Source: JAFLCL01 sp964502175 (lineage in GTDB: Bacteria; Myxococcota_A; Polyangia; Polyangiales; Sandaracinaceae). From it: DNA of 64,000 bases. The stretch lies in contig CAZCVE010000050.1 in assembly GCA_964502175.1 (NCBI GenBank), positions 1-64,000 on the forward strand, in the 5' to 3' direction. The number at the start of each line of letters is the position of its first letter. Within the stretch, counting starts at the first letter, position 1. A program made the position numbers and the translations under genes. The notes beneath the pieces were generated by a model. The model did not search any database and was not told the DNA's origin. It saw only the letters and a program-made list of their open reading frames with translations. Below are positions 10,924 through 19,601 of the stretch, piece after piece.

Positions 10924-11997
10924 GTGGGCGTCGCGGCGCTCCTTGCCGCGGCCCTCGCGGCGCCTCAGCTCGCCGCGCAGGACTCGGAGATCATCAGCGC
11001 TGGCGTCGCAGACGAATCGGCCGACGCGGGCACCGAAGACAGTGCCGTTGAAGACGCTGGCACGGAAGACGCGGGCACCGAAGACGCTGGCGCCGAAGCG
11101 ACCGAGCCCGAAGCGCTCACGGAGCCCACGACGATCTACTTCGGTGTCTATCCGCTGCGCGTGTCGGAACTCGACATGCGCACGGGCACCGCGACGATCA
11201 CCTACTACGTGTGGTCGCGCTGGCGCGGCCCTGCGGACGGCACGGCCTACGAGGTCATGAACGGCACAGTCTTGTCGCGCGAGAGCGAGTACCTCTACGA
11301 GGAGGGCGGCGAGCGCTACGCCTACTACCGCATGAGCGCGCGCGTGATCGTCGGCACGGACTTCCATACGTTTCCGTTCGACGAGCACGAGATCCAGCTG
11401 ACGCTCGAGCACGCCGAAGAGGGGAGCTCCACCGTGCTCTTCGCGGTGGACGAAGACTCGGTGAGGCACGTGGAGAGTCCGTTCATCTCCGGGTGGATCG
11501 TCGATCGCCCCGAGTTCGACATCACCGAGACCCGCTACGCGACGAACTTCGGAATGCCCGGCGTCGACGCCGAAGAGGTCAGTACGTTCCCGCGGTTCCG
11601 CATGCGGCTGCGGTTGCGCCACGAGGTGTCGACGACGTTCTTCAAGACGTTCCTCACGCTCTTCATCTCGGTGTTCATCGCCTTCCTCGGCTTCTTCATG
11701 CACCCCGACGTCCTCGACGCGCGCGTCGGCGTCGGCGTCGCAGGCATGTTCGGCGCGGTGACGTCGCAGTCCGTCGTGGCGACCAACCTGCCCGACATTC
11801 CGTACATGACGCTGTCGGACAAGGTGCACCTCGTGGGCATCCTCTTCATCTTCATCGCGCTCGTGGAGTCCTGCGCGATCGGGTTCCTGATCCGACATCG
11901 CCGCGCGGAGCTCGCGACGAAGCTCGACCTCGCATCCCGCGTGGGCATGGTCCCCGCGTTCGCCGTCGTCGTCGCGCTCCTGCTGGTCTTTCGCTGA
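10924..11997 (+). CDS. Pentameric ligand-gated ion channel-like (Cys-loop family) membrane protein
   Basis: A predicted signal peptide (VGVAALLAAALAAPQLAAQ) is followed by an Asp/Glu/Ala/Thr repeat linker (EDAGTEDAG type). Next is a beta-sandwich containing the FHTFPFDEHEIQLTLE motif, which resembles the Pro-loop signature of Cys-loop receptor ligand-binding domains. Four hydrophobic segments come after it: FFKTFLTLFISVFIAFLGFF, VGVAGMFGAVTSQSVVA, VGILFIFIALVESCAIGFLI and the terminal MVPAFAVVVALLLVF. The start is uncertain. GTG 10924 is the only standard start in frame near the signal peptide, but it leaves no basic n-region. A CTG at 10864 after GAGAGG would add one, and an ATG at 10874 lies in another frame. 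No conventional RBS precedes 10924. Confidence 0.75.
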   Translation: MGVAALLAAALAAPQLAAQDSEIISAGVADESADAGTEDSAVEDAGTEDAGTEDAGAEATEPEALTEPTTIYFGVYPLRVSELDMRTGTATITYYVWSRWRGPADGTAYEVMNGTVLSRESEYLYEEGGERYAYYRMSARVIVGTDFHTFPFDEHEIQLTLEHAEEGSSTVLFAVDEDSVRHVESPFISGWIVDRPEFDITETRYATNFGMPGVDAEEVSTFPRFRMRLRLRHEVSTTFFKTFLTLFISVFIAFLGFFMHPDVLDARVGVGVAGMFGAVTSQSVVATNLPDIPYMTLSDKVHLVGILFIFIALVESCAIGFLIRHRRAELATKLDLASRVGMVPAFAVVVALLLVFR

Positions 11998-12001
11998 GCG
12001 A

Positions 12002-12664
12002 TCAGTAGGGCTCGCGGCCCAGGTAGTTGCCAGCGGGGTCGTAGTTGCAGGTCCAGATCTCGGCGCCGCTCGAGCACGTGGCCATGCCGCAGCCGAGGCG
12101 TCGCGTCGCGCGCCACACCACCTGTGTGTAGTGGCCGCAGCCGCTCGCGCTCATCGCCGACGTACACGCCATGTCACACGAGTCGCCGCGCATGAACGGG
12201 CCGTAGTCGTAGCAAGCGATCTCCGCGTGCCACCCCTCGACGACGTCGGCCGCCGTGGGGCTCGAGCCTCGCTGCCAATAGAGGTTCTCGCCGTACTCGT
12301 TGCCCGAGTGCGTGAGCCCACAGTCAGTGCGCGCGAGCTCTTCGGAGTACGCCTGCGCCACGGCCGCGAGGTCCGTGTCCCACACGAGCGCGGGGATCGG
12401 CGTGTCCGTGGTCGCCATCGCGCGAAAGCGGTTGTGCGCTTCGGTCATGCCGACCATGCGGCCTGTCTCGCCCGCGCCGGGATTGAAGGCATCGGGCGGT
12501 CCGACGAACGCGTCGTCGACCGGCGCGACGTACGCGTCGTCGGGCGGAGTCTCGGTCACCGCGGCGTCGGTCTCGGTGGGCGCCGGGTGAGGTTCGTCGC
12601 AGCCGACGTTGCCCGTGGCGAGCGTGAAGCAAGACAGCGTGACCAAGAGGGGTCGGTACGACAT
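12002..12664 (-). CDS. CAP/SCP-domain lipoprotein (PR-1-like)
   Basis: A 220-residue exported protein. The N-terminus is a signal peptide ending near Cys22 (LATGNVGC), consistent with a lipoprotein, followed by an Asp/Pro/Thr-rich linker. The rest is a CAP domain with the family motifs: EAHNRFRA, THSGNEYGENLYW, CGHYTQVVWRATRRLGCG and WTCNYDPAGNY. This form, with several paired Cys, resembles eukaryotic-type SCP/PR-1 proteins more than the short bacterial YkwD type. Its function in bacteria is unknown. It lies 30 bases after the gene at 12695-13696 and is probably in that operon. Confidence 0.9.
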   Translation of the reverse strand: MSYRPLLVTLSCFTLATGNVGCDEPHPAPTETDAAVTETPPDDAYVAPVDDAFVGPPDAFNPGAGETGRMVGMTEAHNRFRAMATTDTPIPALVWDTDLAAVAQAYSEELARTDCGLTHSGNEYGENLYWQRGSSPTAADVVEGWHAEIACYDYGPFMRGDSCDMACTSAMSASGCGHYTQVVWRATRRLGCGMATCSSGAEIWTCNYDPAGNYLGREPY

Positions 12665-12694
12665 GAGACCTCGAATCGAGAATCGTCGACGAAG

Positions 12695-13696
12695 CTAGAG
12701 CGCAGGCGTGATGGCGGCGTCGAACCAACATCCGCGCGCGCCGAGGTGGCCGTCGCGGACGATGAGCCAGAGCCTCACGGTGCCAGGGTCCTCGGGCGTG
12801 GTCCAGGACGTCTCCCGGTTGGGCGGTCGCGTGGTCTCTTCGCCGATCGCACCGCCCGTCGCATAGAACGAGTAGTACTCGTTCTCGCGTCCGATCCGGA
12901 TGTCGCCGGAGAAGTCGAAGATCGGGAACTCTTCGGTCCAGTCGATGCCGGGCACCGGCGTGATCACGAGCTCGGTCTCGGCAGGCACCGAGACGGCGCC
13001 CCCGGTCGCGATGCAGCGGAGATCGAACGGGTCGTCGGGCATCACGACGTCGATGTCCTCGGTCGTGTCGTCCATGTCGCCGATCGTGAAGAGCACGACG
13101 GGTGGGTTCGTGGTCGCCGGCGGCAGCGGCGCGGTCCGCGTGGTGATCGCGAGCGTCTTCACGCCGGTCACGAGCACCGCACCGCTCGCGTCGAGCACGT
13201 CGACCTCGACCTGGAACGGAATGCCCGCGCTCTCGAGGATGAGGCGCAAGAACGTGGCGTCGAAGCTGCCGCCGCTCGGCAGGCTCGTGATCAGGCGCGC
13301 CAGCGTCTCCGTGCGATCGCCCGGCACGATGGCGCTCGGCCCGGTGCTCTCGAGCGTCTCGCACGTGTCGGGCAGCGGCAGATCCGCGGGGATCTGCGCG
13401 GCCTCGAGCACGCGGGGCAGGCTCGTGCAGAGTCGCCAGCGGTAGGTGGTGGTGGCGCCCGAGGGATCCGCGGGCACGTAGGCGATGGCGCCCAGCTGGA
13501 GATCGGTGCCCGGCGCGGACTCGGGGTGATCGGCAAAGATCGCGAGAATGCGCGGCGTCTTCACGAGCGTCGGCGAGTCGAGCTGGCCGAAGCACGCCGT
13601 GTTCGAGACTCCCACGGCGCACAGGGAGAGCGTCAGTCCCGCGGAGAGCGCCAGAGTCAGCCGTCGGTGCGTCGAGGTGGGCGTCGAGGTGGTCAT
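12695..13696 (-). CDS. Exported protein of unknown function, linked to the TonB-dependent receptor
   Basis: A 333-residue protein not recognised. Its signal sequence (LTLALSAGLTLSLCAVGVSNTACFG) ends with a Cys and may be a lipobox. The mature part has a predicted beta-rich composition: strands such as TTYRWRLCTSLP and PPVVLFTIGDMDD, and a C-terminal PGTVRLWLIVRDGHLG that suggests an Ig-like or adhesin fold. It starts inside the stop codon of the receptor gene (ATGA at 13693-13696), so the two are translationally coupled. It may be a cell-surface partner of that receptor, but this rests on context only. Confidence 0.85.
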   Translation of the reverse strand: MTTSTPTSTHRRLTLALSAGLTLSLCAVGVSNTACFGQLDSPTLVKTPRILAIFADHPESAPGTDLQLGAIAYVPADPSGATTTYRWRLCTSLPRVLEAAQIPADLPLPDTCETLESTGPSAIVPGDRTETLARLITSLPSGGSFDATFLRLILESAGIPFQVEVDVLDASGAVLVTGVKTLAITTRTAPLPPATTNPPVVLFTIGDMDDTTEDIDVVMPDDPFDLRCIATGGAVSVPAETELVITPVPGIDWTEEFPIFDFSGDIRIGRENEYYSFYATGGAIGEETTRPPNRETSWTTPEDPGTVRLWLIVRDGHLGARGCWFDAAITPAL

Positions 13697-16257
13697 TCGA
13701 AGATCGCCCGGATGCCGAGGGTGCCGAGGATGGGAAGACCCGGAATGGGTGTGTTGCGGGCGTAGTCGTATTGGTAGATGAGGCCTTCGGAGTTCTGGCC
13801 GTAATAGACGTTCAGCACGTCGAGGTAGACCGTGCCCGTCACGAAGTCCAAGTCGAAGTCACGGTCGATGCGGACGTTGAGCTGGTGATAGATGGGGAGC
13901 CGCGCGCCCGCGTCGACGAACGTGGCGCCATAGGCGTTCTCGTCGGAGTCGTAGACGGGATTCGTGGGTGTCGAGGTGGGGCGACCGGTGGCGAGCTGGA
14001 ACGTCGCGCCGAAGCGCCAGCCATCGAACGCGTAGCTCGCCGCGAGGTTGAGCACGTGCGTCTGATCGTAGGTGAAGGGCCGCCAGTCACCGCCCGGATT
14101 GAGGCGCTCGGAGCGAGAGAGTGTGTAGGAGATCCAGCCGTAGAAGCCCTGCTCCACCGGGCGACGAATGAGCACCTCGAGGCCGTACGCGCGGCCCTGC
14201 TGATCGGCCCGGAAGAACTCGCGGCGCGGCTGACCGTCTGGTCCCATCACGATCTGCTGAGAGAAGCGGCCGATGTCGAACATCTGGCTGTAGAAGCCAT
14301 TGACCTCGACCTCGACGTCGAGCGGTAGGTCGGCCTCGACGCCCGCAGACGTCTGCCACGAGCGCTGCGGACCGAGGTTGGGATTGCCGCCTTGCGAGAT
14401 GGTTTGGAAGGCGATCGGCGGCTGCGTGAAGAGGCCTGTCGCGGCCTTCACGGTCACCTCGGGGATGATCTCCCACCGCACGACGCCGCGGGGGTCCGGC
14501 GCGACGTCGGTGAGCGTGCCCCAGCGCAAGAGCTCGAGGCGCGCGCCGAGCGAGATCTCCACCGGATCGAAGTCGAGGATGGCCTCGCCGTAGATCGCAG
14601 GCGTCGAGCGCGCGACGCGCGCGTTCAGCTGGAGGAGCACCGGATCGAACACGGGGCGCGGGTACTCGCCGAGGCCTGTGGGCGAGGGCGCGGTGATGGA
14701 GATGCCGAACGCGTTCGCGGCGGCGTCGATCCCGAAGTTCGTCCGGAGCCAGCGCTCGACGGGGAACGATGCGTCGAGGCGCAGGCCGAGCTCGAACGAC
14801 TCGAGATCGAACTGCTGCTGGGCTTGGCCCGCGGTGCGCGATCCGAACGACGTGCCGTTTCTCCCGAGCGCGCCCGACAGGCGGATGAACGAGTCCGGTC
14901 CGAGGCGCCAGTCGATGCGCGCGATCGCGCGCTGGAAGTTGTAGTTGATGCGCGTGTTCGAGCCGTCGCTCGTGGCGCCGCCCATCAGCGCGCCGCTCTG
15001 ATCGAGCGTGTCGTCCGAGCCGAACGCGAACAGCGAGACCGAGAGGTGATCGTCGATGCGGTACTCACCACGGATCTGGTAGTCCGTGTACGCGACCTGT
15101 AGGCCCTGCACGAAGAGCGGGACGAGCAGCTCGTAGTAGCTGCGGCGGAAGGCGATCGAGACGTTGCCGCGCTCGAACGGGATCACGGCGAGCGCGCTCG
15201 CGCGCAGCAGATCGATCTCCGCCTCGAAGCGGAACGAGCGCACGTCGTCCGGGATGCCGGTCTCGAGCGCGACGACGCCCGCGGAGTAGCGACCGAGCGA
15301 CGTCGGATAGCCACCCGGATAGAAGCGGAGGCGGTTCACGAGCCGCGACGAGATGACCGCGGGGCCCGCGCCGAAGTGATAGAGGATCGGAACGGGGAAG
15401 CCGTCGACGAAGAAGCCCGTGTTCTGGAAGTTGGCGCCGCGGACGAGGAAGAAGCCGAGACCGAACGGCGAGCGCACGACGCCGGGCAGCGTCGCGACGA
15501 CGCGCAGCGGCTCACCGAACGTACCGGGCACGGTGCTGAGCTCGGCCCCCGTCAGCGTGATGCGCGACACCGCGCCCGCCTCGGGACGATCGACGGTCGC
15601 GCGCGCGCCGAACGTCGCGAGCTCTTCGTCGGGGATCGTGTCGGGGTCGACCTCGACGGGAGGCGTGTCGGTCGCGGTACCCGTCTCGGTGGCCGTGCGG
15701 GTCTCGGTCGTCGTGCCCGTCTCGGTGCCCGTCTCGGTGATGGTGCCGGTCTCGGTGCACGGACCGGTCTCTGGCTCGGGTTCCGGCTCGGGGACCGACA
15801 TCGAGATCGCGAAGCGGAAGCGCACGCGCGCGGGGATGGGCGTCCCGTCGCGCGTCGCCGGCTCGAAGTGCATGCCGCGCGCGGCCTCGAGCACCAGCGC
15901 GTCGACGTCCTCGCGGACCGGCGCGACGAGCGCCGCGTCGCGCACGGTGCCATCCGACGAGATCGTGAGCAGCAGCTCGACGCTCGTGCCTTCGGGCAAG
16001 GGCTCCGCGTCCACGGGCAGCGTCACGGCCGGCGCGTCGATCGCGCGCGGCGGCACCATCACCGGCGGCGCGGGTGGACCTGCGGCGTCGCCTCCGCCTG
16101 CATCGACCGCACCGACACCGGCGTCCGGAGCGCCGGCGTCTGGAGCGCCAGCGTCCTGAGCACGTGCGCTCGCGGGACGGCCCACCCCGAGCATCGCGAC
16201 GCACAGCGCGCATGCCGACGAGAGCACCTGCCATCGACGCGCGCGAGACGTCGTCAC
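13693..16257 (-). CDS. TonB-dependent outer-membrane receptor with N-terminal TonB-C-like domain
   Basis: An 854-residue outer-membrane protein, GTG start with signal peptide (VLSSACALCVAMLGVGRPASARAQ). An Ala/Asp/Gly/Pro linker leads to a domain like the C-terminus of TonB (LLLTISSDGTVRDAALVAP, AARGMHFEPATRDG). A long Thr/Glu/Gly repeat linker follows (TETGTETGTTTETRT). Then come the plug (EPLRVVATLPGVVRSPFGLGFFLVRG) and a beta-barrel ending in a C-terminal aromatic (GIRAIFE). Placing a TonB-C-like module on the receptor itself is known among delta-group bacteria, but its role is not. The substrate cannot be inferred. The stop overlaps the next gene's start. Confidence 0.9.
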   Translation of the reverse strand: MTTSRARRWQVLSSACALCVAMLGVGRPASARAQDAGAPDAGAPDAGVGAVDAGGGDAAGPPAPPVMVPPRAIDAPAVTLPVDAEPLPEGTSVELLLTISSDGTVRDAALVAPVREDVDALVLEAARGMHFEPATRDGTPIPARVRFRFAISMSVPEPEPEPETGPCTETGTITETGTETGTTTETRTATETGTATDTPPVEVDPDTIPDEELATFGARATVDRPEAGAVSRITLTGAELSTVPGTFGEPLRVVATLPGVVRSPFGLGFFLVRGANFQNTGFFVDGFPVPILYHFGAGPAVISSRLVNRLRFYPGGYPTSLGRYSAGVVALETGIPDDVRSFRFEAEIDLLRASALAVIPFERGNVSIAFRRSYYELLVPLFVQGLQVAYTDYQIRGEYRIDDHLSVSLFAFGSDDTLDQSGALMGGATSDGSNTRINYNFQRAIARIDWRLGPDSFIRLSGALGRNGTSFGSRTAGQAQQQFDLESFELGLRLDASFPVERWLRTNFGIDAAANAFGISITAPSPTGLGEYPRPVFDPVLLQLNARVARSTPAIYGEAILDFDPVEISLGARLELLRWGTLTDVAPDPRGVVRWEIIPEVTVKAATGLFTQPPIAFQTISQGGNPNLGPQRSWQTSAGVEADLPLDVEVEVNGFYSQMFDIGRFSQQIVMGPDGQPRREFFRADQQGRAYGLEVLIRRPVEQGFYGWISYTLSRSERLNPGGDWRPFTYDQTHVLNLAASYAFDGWRFGATFQLATGRPTSTPTNPVYDSDENAYGATFVDAGARLPIYHQLNVRIDRDFDLDFVTGTVYLDVLNVYYGQNSEGLIYQYDYARNTPIPGLPILGTLGIRAIFE

Positions 16258-16328
16258 GGCGAAGGACGTATCACATGGCTTCGTGCGCGATCACGAGGAT
16301 CCTCACGTTCGCATGCAACTCGGCGCGC

Positions 16329-16694
16329 TCACGTCGAGGCCGTCTCGCTCGCCGGCGCCGTGCGTCGCCGAAAGAGCACCACCATCGTCGTGCCACCCAC
16401 GAGGCCCAGCGCGTCTGCGGCGAGATCGAAGAGATCGAAGGTTCGGCCGGGGACGAGGCGCTGCGAGAGCTCTTCGATCAGCACACACACGGCCACCACG
16501 ACGAGGGCGCGGCCTCGTGATCGCGACGCCGCCTCGATCATCACGCCGAGGACGGTCGCGAACGCGAAGTGCGCGATCTTGTCCATCCACGGCACGGCAT
16601 GGACGAAGCGGAGCAGCGGGCCGATCGCGCCGACGTCGGCGAGGAGGACGATGCCGAGCAGCAGCGCGACGTAGGCACCCGCGATCGTTCGCAT
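16329..16694 (-). CDS. VanZ-like small membrane protein
   Basis: A 121-residue protein with about four predicted membrane helices. The motif WMDKIAHFAFATVLG, followed by EELSQRLVPGRTFDLFDLAADALGLVGG, matches the VanZ-like family, where a conserved Asp/His/Glu set sits at helix ends. VanZ itself raises teicoplanin resistance by an unknown mechanism, and most family members are uncharacterised, so no function is assigned. The start codon is 142 bases from the divergent HAD gene, and the space between can hold both promoters. Confidence 0.82.
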   Translation of the reverse strand: MRTIAGAYVALLLGIVLLADVGAIGPLLRFVHAVPWMDKIAHFAFATVLGVMIEAASRSRGRALVVVAVCVLIEELSQRLVPGRTFDLFDLAADALGLVGGTTMVVLFRRRTAPASETAST

Positions 16695-16836
16695 GAGGCC
16701 ACGGTGGCCCGGGGCCGTGCGGGGCGCCGCTCCGCAGGTCGCGAGCGGTCGGATCCGCCCGGCGAGTGGTCTTTCGTGGCTCGCGCGCGCGCCGTTGCTC
16801 GCGCCGGTCGCGGTCGGCTATCGTCGGCCCAACTTC

Positions 16837-17580
16837 ATGCGGCCGCCGCCTCTTCCTCATCAGACGAACCTCCTCCGCAGCGTGCTCACGCGCATCGCGA
16901 GCGCGGTCGAGGAGGGCGGCAAGACGCCGCTCGTCGTCTTCGATCTCGACGCGACGCTCTACGACAACCGCCCGCGCACGCTCGAGATCCTCATGGAGTA
17001 CCGCGAGCAGATCCTCGACGCGCGGCCCGAGGTCGCCGAGCCGCTCGCGACGCTCACGTCGGAGCGCATCGACTACCTGCTGTCGGACACGCTCCGCGGC
17101 TGCGGGATCACGCGCGCGGACGTCGTCTCGGACGTCACGCGGTTCTGGCACGAGCGCTTCTTCACCGACCAGTACTGCCAGCACGACGCGCCGGTCGAAG
17201 GTGCCCCCGAGTACGTGCGCGCTTGCTACGAAGCTGGCGCGATCATCGTGTACCTCACGGGGCGAGACGTTCCGGGGATGATGCTCGGCACGGTGAGCTC
17301 GCTTCGTGACTGCGGCTTCCCGATCGGCGTGGCGGGCACCGAGCTCGTCCTGAAGCCGGACGCGAATCTCCCCGACGAGGCCTTCAAGCGCGGCGCGCTA
17401 CCGACGCTCGATCGCCTCGGCGACATCACGGCGTTCTTCGACAACGAGCCCGCGAACACGAACCTCGCGAAGGCGATGTTCCCGGACGCGATCGTCGTCC
17501 TCCTCGAGACGCAGCGCGTGCCGTTCGCGCCGCCGCTCGCCGAGGACATCGAGGTGGTCGCGGACTTCCGCATCGGCTAG
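16837..17580 (+). CDS. HAD-family hydrolase
   Basis: A 247-residue haloacid dehalogenase-fold protein. Motif I is VVFDLDATLYDN (nucleophile Asp and acid/base Asp), motif II is the Thr of YLTGRD, and motif IV is AFFDNEPAN. A helical cap with LLSDTLRGCGITRADVVSDVTRFW lies between. The ATG at 16837 was chosen over an upstream in-frame ATG at 16693, because the extra 48 residues are Arg/Pro-rich and unconserved in appearance. The substrate is unknown; phosphatase activity is the usual function. pyrD follows after 38 bases. Confidence 0.85.
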   Translation: MRPPPLPHQTNLLRSVLTRIASAVEEGGKTPLVVFDLDATLYDNRPRTLEILMEYREQILDARPEVAEPLATLTSERIDYLLSDTLRGCGITRADVVSDVTRFWHERFFTDQYCQHDAPVEGAPEYVRACYEAGAIIVYLTGRDVPGMMLGTVSSLRDCGFPIGVAGTELVLKPDANLPDEAFKRGALPTLDRLGDITAFFDNEPANTNLAKAMFPDAIVVLLETQRVPFAPPLAEDIEVVADFRIG

Positions 17581-17592
17581 CCGTGCTTCCCG

Positions 17593-17610
17593 CCCGCCGC
17601 AGGGCGCCCC
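17593..17610 (+). repeat. Short intergenic repeat (core shared with 51881-51898)
   Basis: The 18 bases CCCGCCGCAGGGCGCCCC between the HAD gene and pyrD are identical to the end of the long palindromic element at 51763-51898, and nearly identical to part of the element at 57771-57877. This copy lacks the adjoining hairpin, so it is a fragment. Confidence 0.55.
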
Positions 17611-17618
17611 GAATTTCG

Positions 17619-18671
17619 ATGCTCTACCGCGCGCTGCTCCGGCCGCTCTTCTTCATGCTGCCCGCCGAGACGGCGCACCACGTCGCGTTCTCGGGGCTGC
17701 GCTCGATCGAGGCGCTCCCGGGCGCGGCGCGTCTCACGTCGGCGCTCCTCTCGCATCGGGATCCGCGCCTCGAGGTGACAGCGCTCGGGCTCACGTTCCC
17801 GACGCCGATTGGTCTCGCGGCCGGCTTCGACAAGGACGCGGTCGCGATGCACGCGCTGCTCGCGCTCGGCTTCGGCTTCGTCGAGGTCGGCACGCTCACG
17901 GCGCACGCGCAGCCCGGAAACCCCAAGCCACGCATGTTCCGGCTGCCTGCCGATCGCGCGCTCCTGAACCGCCTCGGCTTCAACAACGGCGGGTCCGAGG
18001 CCGCGGTCGCGCGCCTCGCGCGTCGTGATCGCCGCTTCGGCGTCGTCGGGGTGAACATCGGCAAGAGCAAGATCACGGCAGAAGAAGACGCCGCGGCCGA
18101 CTACGCGATGAGCGCCACGCGCGTCGCGCCGCACGCGGACTACCTCGTGGTGAACGTCTCGAGCCCGAACACGCCAGGCCTCCGCAACCTGCAGGCGGTG
18201 GAGAAGCTCGAGCCGATCCTGCGCGCCGTGGCGCGCGCGAGCGCCGAGGCCTGCGAGAAAGCGGGGCGTGATCGCGCGCCATCGCTGCTCGTGAAGATCG
18301 CGCCCGACCTCGCCGACGAAGACATCGACGCGTCCGCCGAGCTCGCGATCGCGCTCGGCCTCGGCGGCATCGTCGCGACGAACACGACGATCTCGCGCGA
18401 GGGCCTCGCGAGCGATGCGGCGTACGTGACGTCGCTCGGCGCGGGCGGCATCTCCGGCGCGCCCGTGCGCGCCCGTTCGCTCGCCGTGCTGAAGCGCCTG
18501 CGCACGAAGCTGCCGAAGGCCACGGCGATCATCAGCGTCGGCGGCCTCGAGACGATCGAAGACGCGCGGGAGCGACTCGATCATGGCGCGACGCTGCTCC
18601 AGCTCTACACCGGCTTCATCTACGGCGGACCGCGCACGCCCGTGGTGCTCGCGAAGGGCCTTGTGCGCTGA
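17619..18671 (+). CDS. pyrD: Dihydroorotate dehydrogenase (quinone), class 2
   Basis: Oxidises dihydroorotate to orotate in pyrimidine synthesis, passing electrons to membrane quinone through FMN. The length of 350 residues and the amphipathic N-terminus (MLYRALLRPLFFMLPAETAHHVAF) are those of class 2 enzymes. Landmarks are PIGLAAGFDKDA, VGTLTAHAQPGNPKPRMFRL, RLGFNNGG, VNVSSPNTPGLRNLQ (catalytic Ser), KIAPDLADEDI, ATNTTISREGL, GGISGAPV and ISVGGLET. The ATG at 17619 starts at the homology; a GTG at 17583 would add 12 residues encoded by the repeat fragment. A strong inverted repeat follows the stop. Confidence 0.96.
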   Translation: MLYRALLRPLFFMLPAETAHHVAFSGLRSIEALPGAARLTSALLSHRDPRLEVTALGLTFPTPIGLAAGFDKDAVAMHALLALGFGFVEVGTLTAHAQPGNPKPRMFRLPADRALLNRLGFNNGGSEAAVARLARRDRRFGVVGVNIGKSKITAEEDAAADYAMSATRVAPHADYLVVNVSSPNTPGLRNLQAVEKLEPILRAVARASAEACEKAGRDRAPSLLVKIAPDLADEDIDASAELAIALGLGGIVATNTTISREGLASDAAYVTSLGAGGISGAPVRARSLAVLKRLRTKLPKATAIISVGGLETIEDARERLDHGATLLQLYTGFIYGGPRTPVVLAKGLVR

Positions 18672-18680
18672 GCAATAGAT

Positions 18681-18715
18681 CGACCCCGCGCGGTACGGGT
18701 CGCCGCGCGGGGTCG
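18681..18715. terminator. Bidirectional terminator-like hairpin between pyrD and the HNH gene
   Basis: A perfect 13-bp inverted repeat (CGACCCCGCGCGG / its complement) with a 9-base loop lies between two convergent genes, 9 bases after the pyrD stop. No T-run follows. The position suggests transcription termination for both strands, but this is inferred from structure. Confidence 0.6.
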
Positions 18716-18758
18716 GAGTGCGAACGGAATCGGTGTGGGTGGGGATCAGCCGCTGTGG

Positions 18759-19283
18759 TCAGACCATGCGGCCGTTCCAGTAGACGAAGCTCTTCCAGGC
18801 GTCGGGGATGCCGCCGCCGAGTGAGAGCCTCGCGTGGAAGAACGGGAGCGAGCGCGGACGCGTGGGAGCGCGTCGCAGCTTCATCCCGGACTCCTCGGGC
18901 GTGCGGCAACCCTTCTTCGAGTTGCACGCGACGCACGCGGTCACGATGTTCTCCCAGCACGTCTTGCCGCCGCGAGCGCGGGGCACGACGTGGTCGAAGT
19001 TGAGGCCGCGGCTCGAGCGCGGGGTCGCGCCGCAGTACTGGCAGGTCATGTCGTCACGCAGGAGCACGTTGCTGCGCGTGAAGCGCGGACCGTTGTGGAT
19101 GAAGCGGTGCGCGCGCACGAGGCGCACGACCGCAGGCATCTTGATCGTCAGCGAGACCGAGCGGATGTCCTCCTCGTACTCGGAGACGACCTCGACCTTG
19201 CCGTCGAACCACATGGTCACGGCCTTCTGCCAGGAGATGACGTGTAAGGGCGCGTAGCCCTGCGAGAGAACGAGCGTGTCCAT
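18759..19283 (-). CDS. HNH endonuclease-family protein
   Basis: A 174-residue protein. The HNH/zinc domain is complete: CQYCGATPRSSRGLNFDHVVPRARGG, then WENIVTACVACNSKKG. This gives two Cys pairs, the DH of the first motif and the central Asn. The N-terminal half (MDTLVLSQGYAPLHVISWQKAV) matches the widespread stand-alone HNH proteins of this type, whose cellular role is unsettled (restriction, repair or DNA packaging have been suggested). The ATG was chosen because homology starts there. An A/T-rich stretch upstream (about 19303-19336; TTCAAA and CATACG) may be its promoter. Confidence 0.88.
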   Translation of the reverse strand: MDTLVLSQGYAPLHVISWQKAVTMWFDGKVEVVSEYEEDIRSVSLTIKMPAVVRLVRAHRFIHNGPRFTRSNVLLRDDMTCQYCGATPRSSRGLNFDHVVPRARGGKTCWENIVTACVACNSKKGCRTPEESGMKLRRAPTRPRSLPFFHARLSLGGGIPDAWKSFVYWNGRMV

Positions 19284-19601
19284 GGGACGCTCCAAGAACT
19301 GCGTATGAAACGCGTAAGAGTAACGTTTGAATGAGGGGCTCCGTCCGCACGCTGAGCAGCGTGACGCGGTCGGGTGCGGAAGAGACGAGCGAGGCGCGTG
19401 TCCCGGACGCGCGGCGAGCAGAGGAGGCGGGAGGAGCGGACGGAAGAGCGCGGTGGGCGGGGCTCTGGAGCGCACAGGAGGCAGGAGCCGACCGGTGCGA
19501 TGCCGCGAGCTCGGAGCGAGAGAGAGACGCCAGAAACGGAAACGGCCACCGGGGCGAGGTGCCCAGGTGGCCGTACACGGTCTTCGACTCGTGTGAACAA
19601 C
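19284..19601. other. Gene-poor interval upstream of the HNH gene
   Basis: No convincing gene is seen here. It holds the probable promoter of the HNH gene near 19303-19336, a short perfect stem-loop at 19348-19363 (CACGCT-GAGC-AGCGTG), a purine-rich stretch, and the hairpin at 19544-19572 described separately. Confidence 0.6.
19544..19572 (-). terminator. Hairpin terminator downstream of the small ORF at 19602-19874
   Basis: GGCCACC and GGTGGCC form a 7-bp stem around a GC-rich, partly paired loop. Read on the minus strand, the hairpin is followed by GTTTCCGTTTCT, a T-rich tract that stands out in this GC-rich DNA. It begins 30 bases after the stop of the small ORF, so it is placed like an intrinsic terminator for that transcript. 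Confidence 0.5.

Noticed and set aside
12131..13765. Long plus-strand frame opposite the exported protein at 12695-13696
   Set aside because: It is Arg/His/Glu-rich and shows no domain, and the minus-strand genes have signal peptides and coupled overlaps.
17583..17618. GTG start for pyrD at 17583
   Set aside because: The extra residues come from the repeat fragment at 17593 and are not part of class 2 enzymes.
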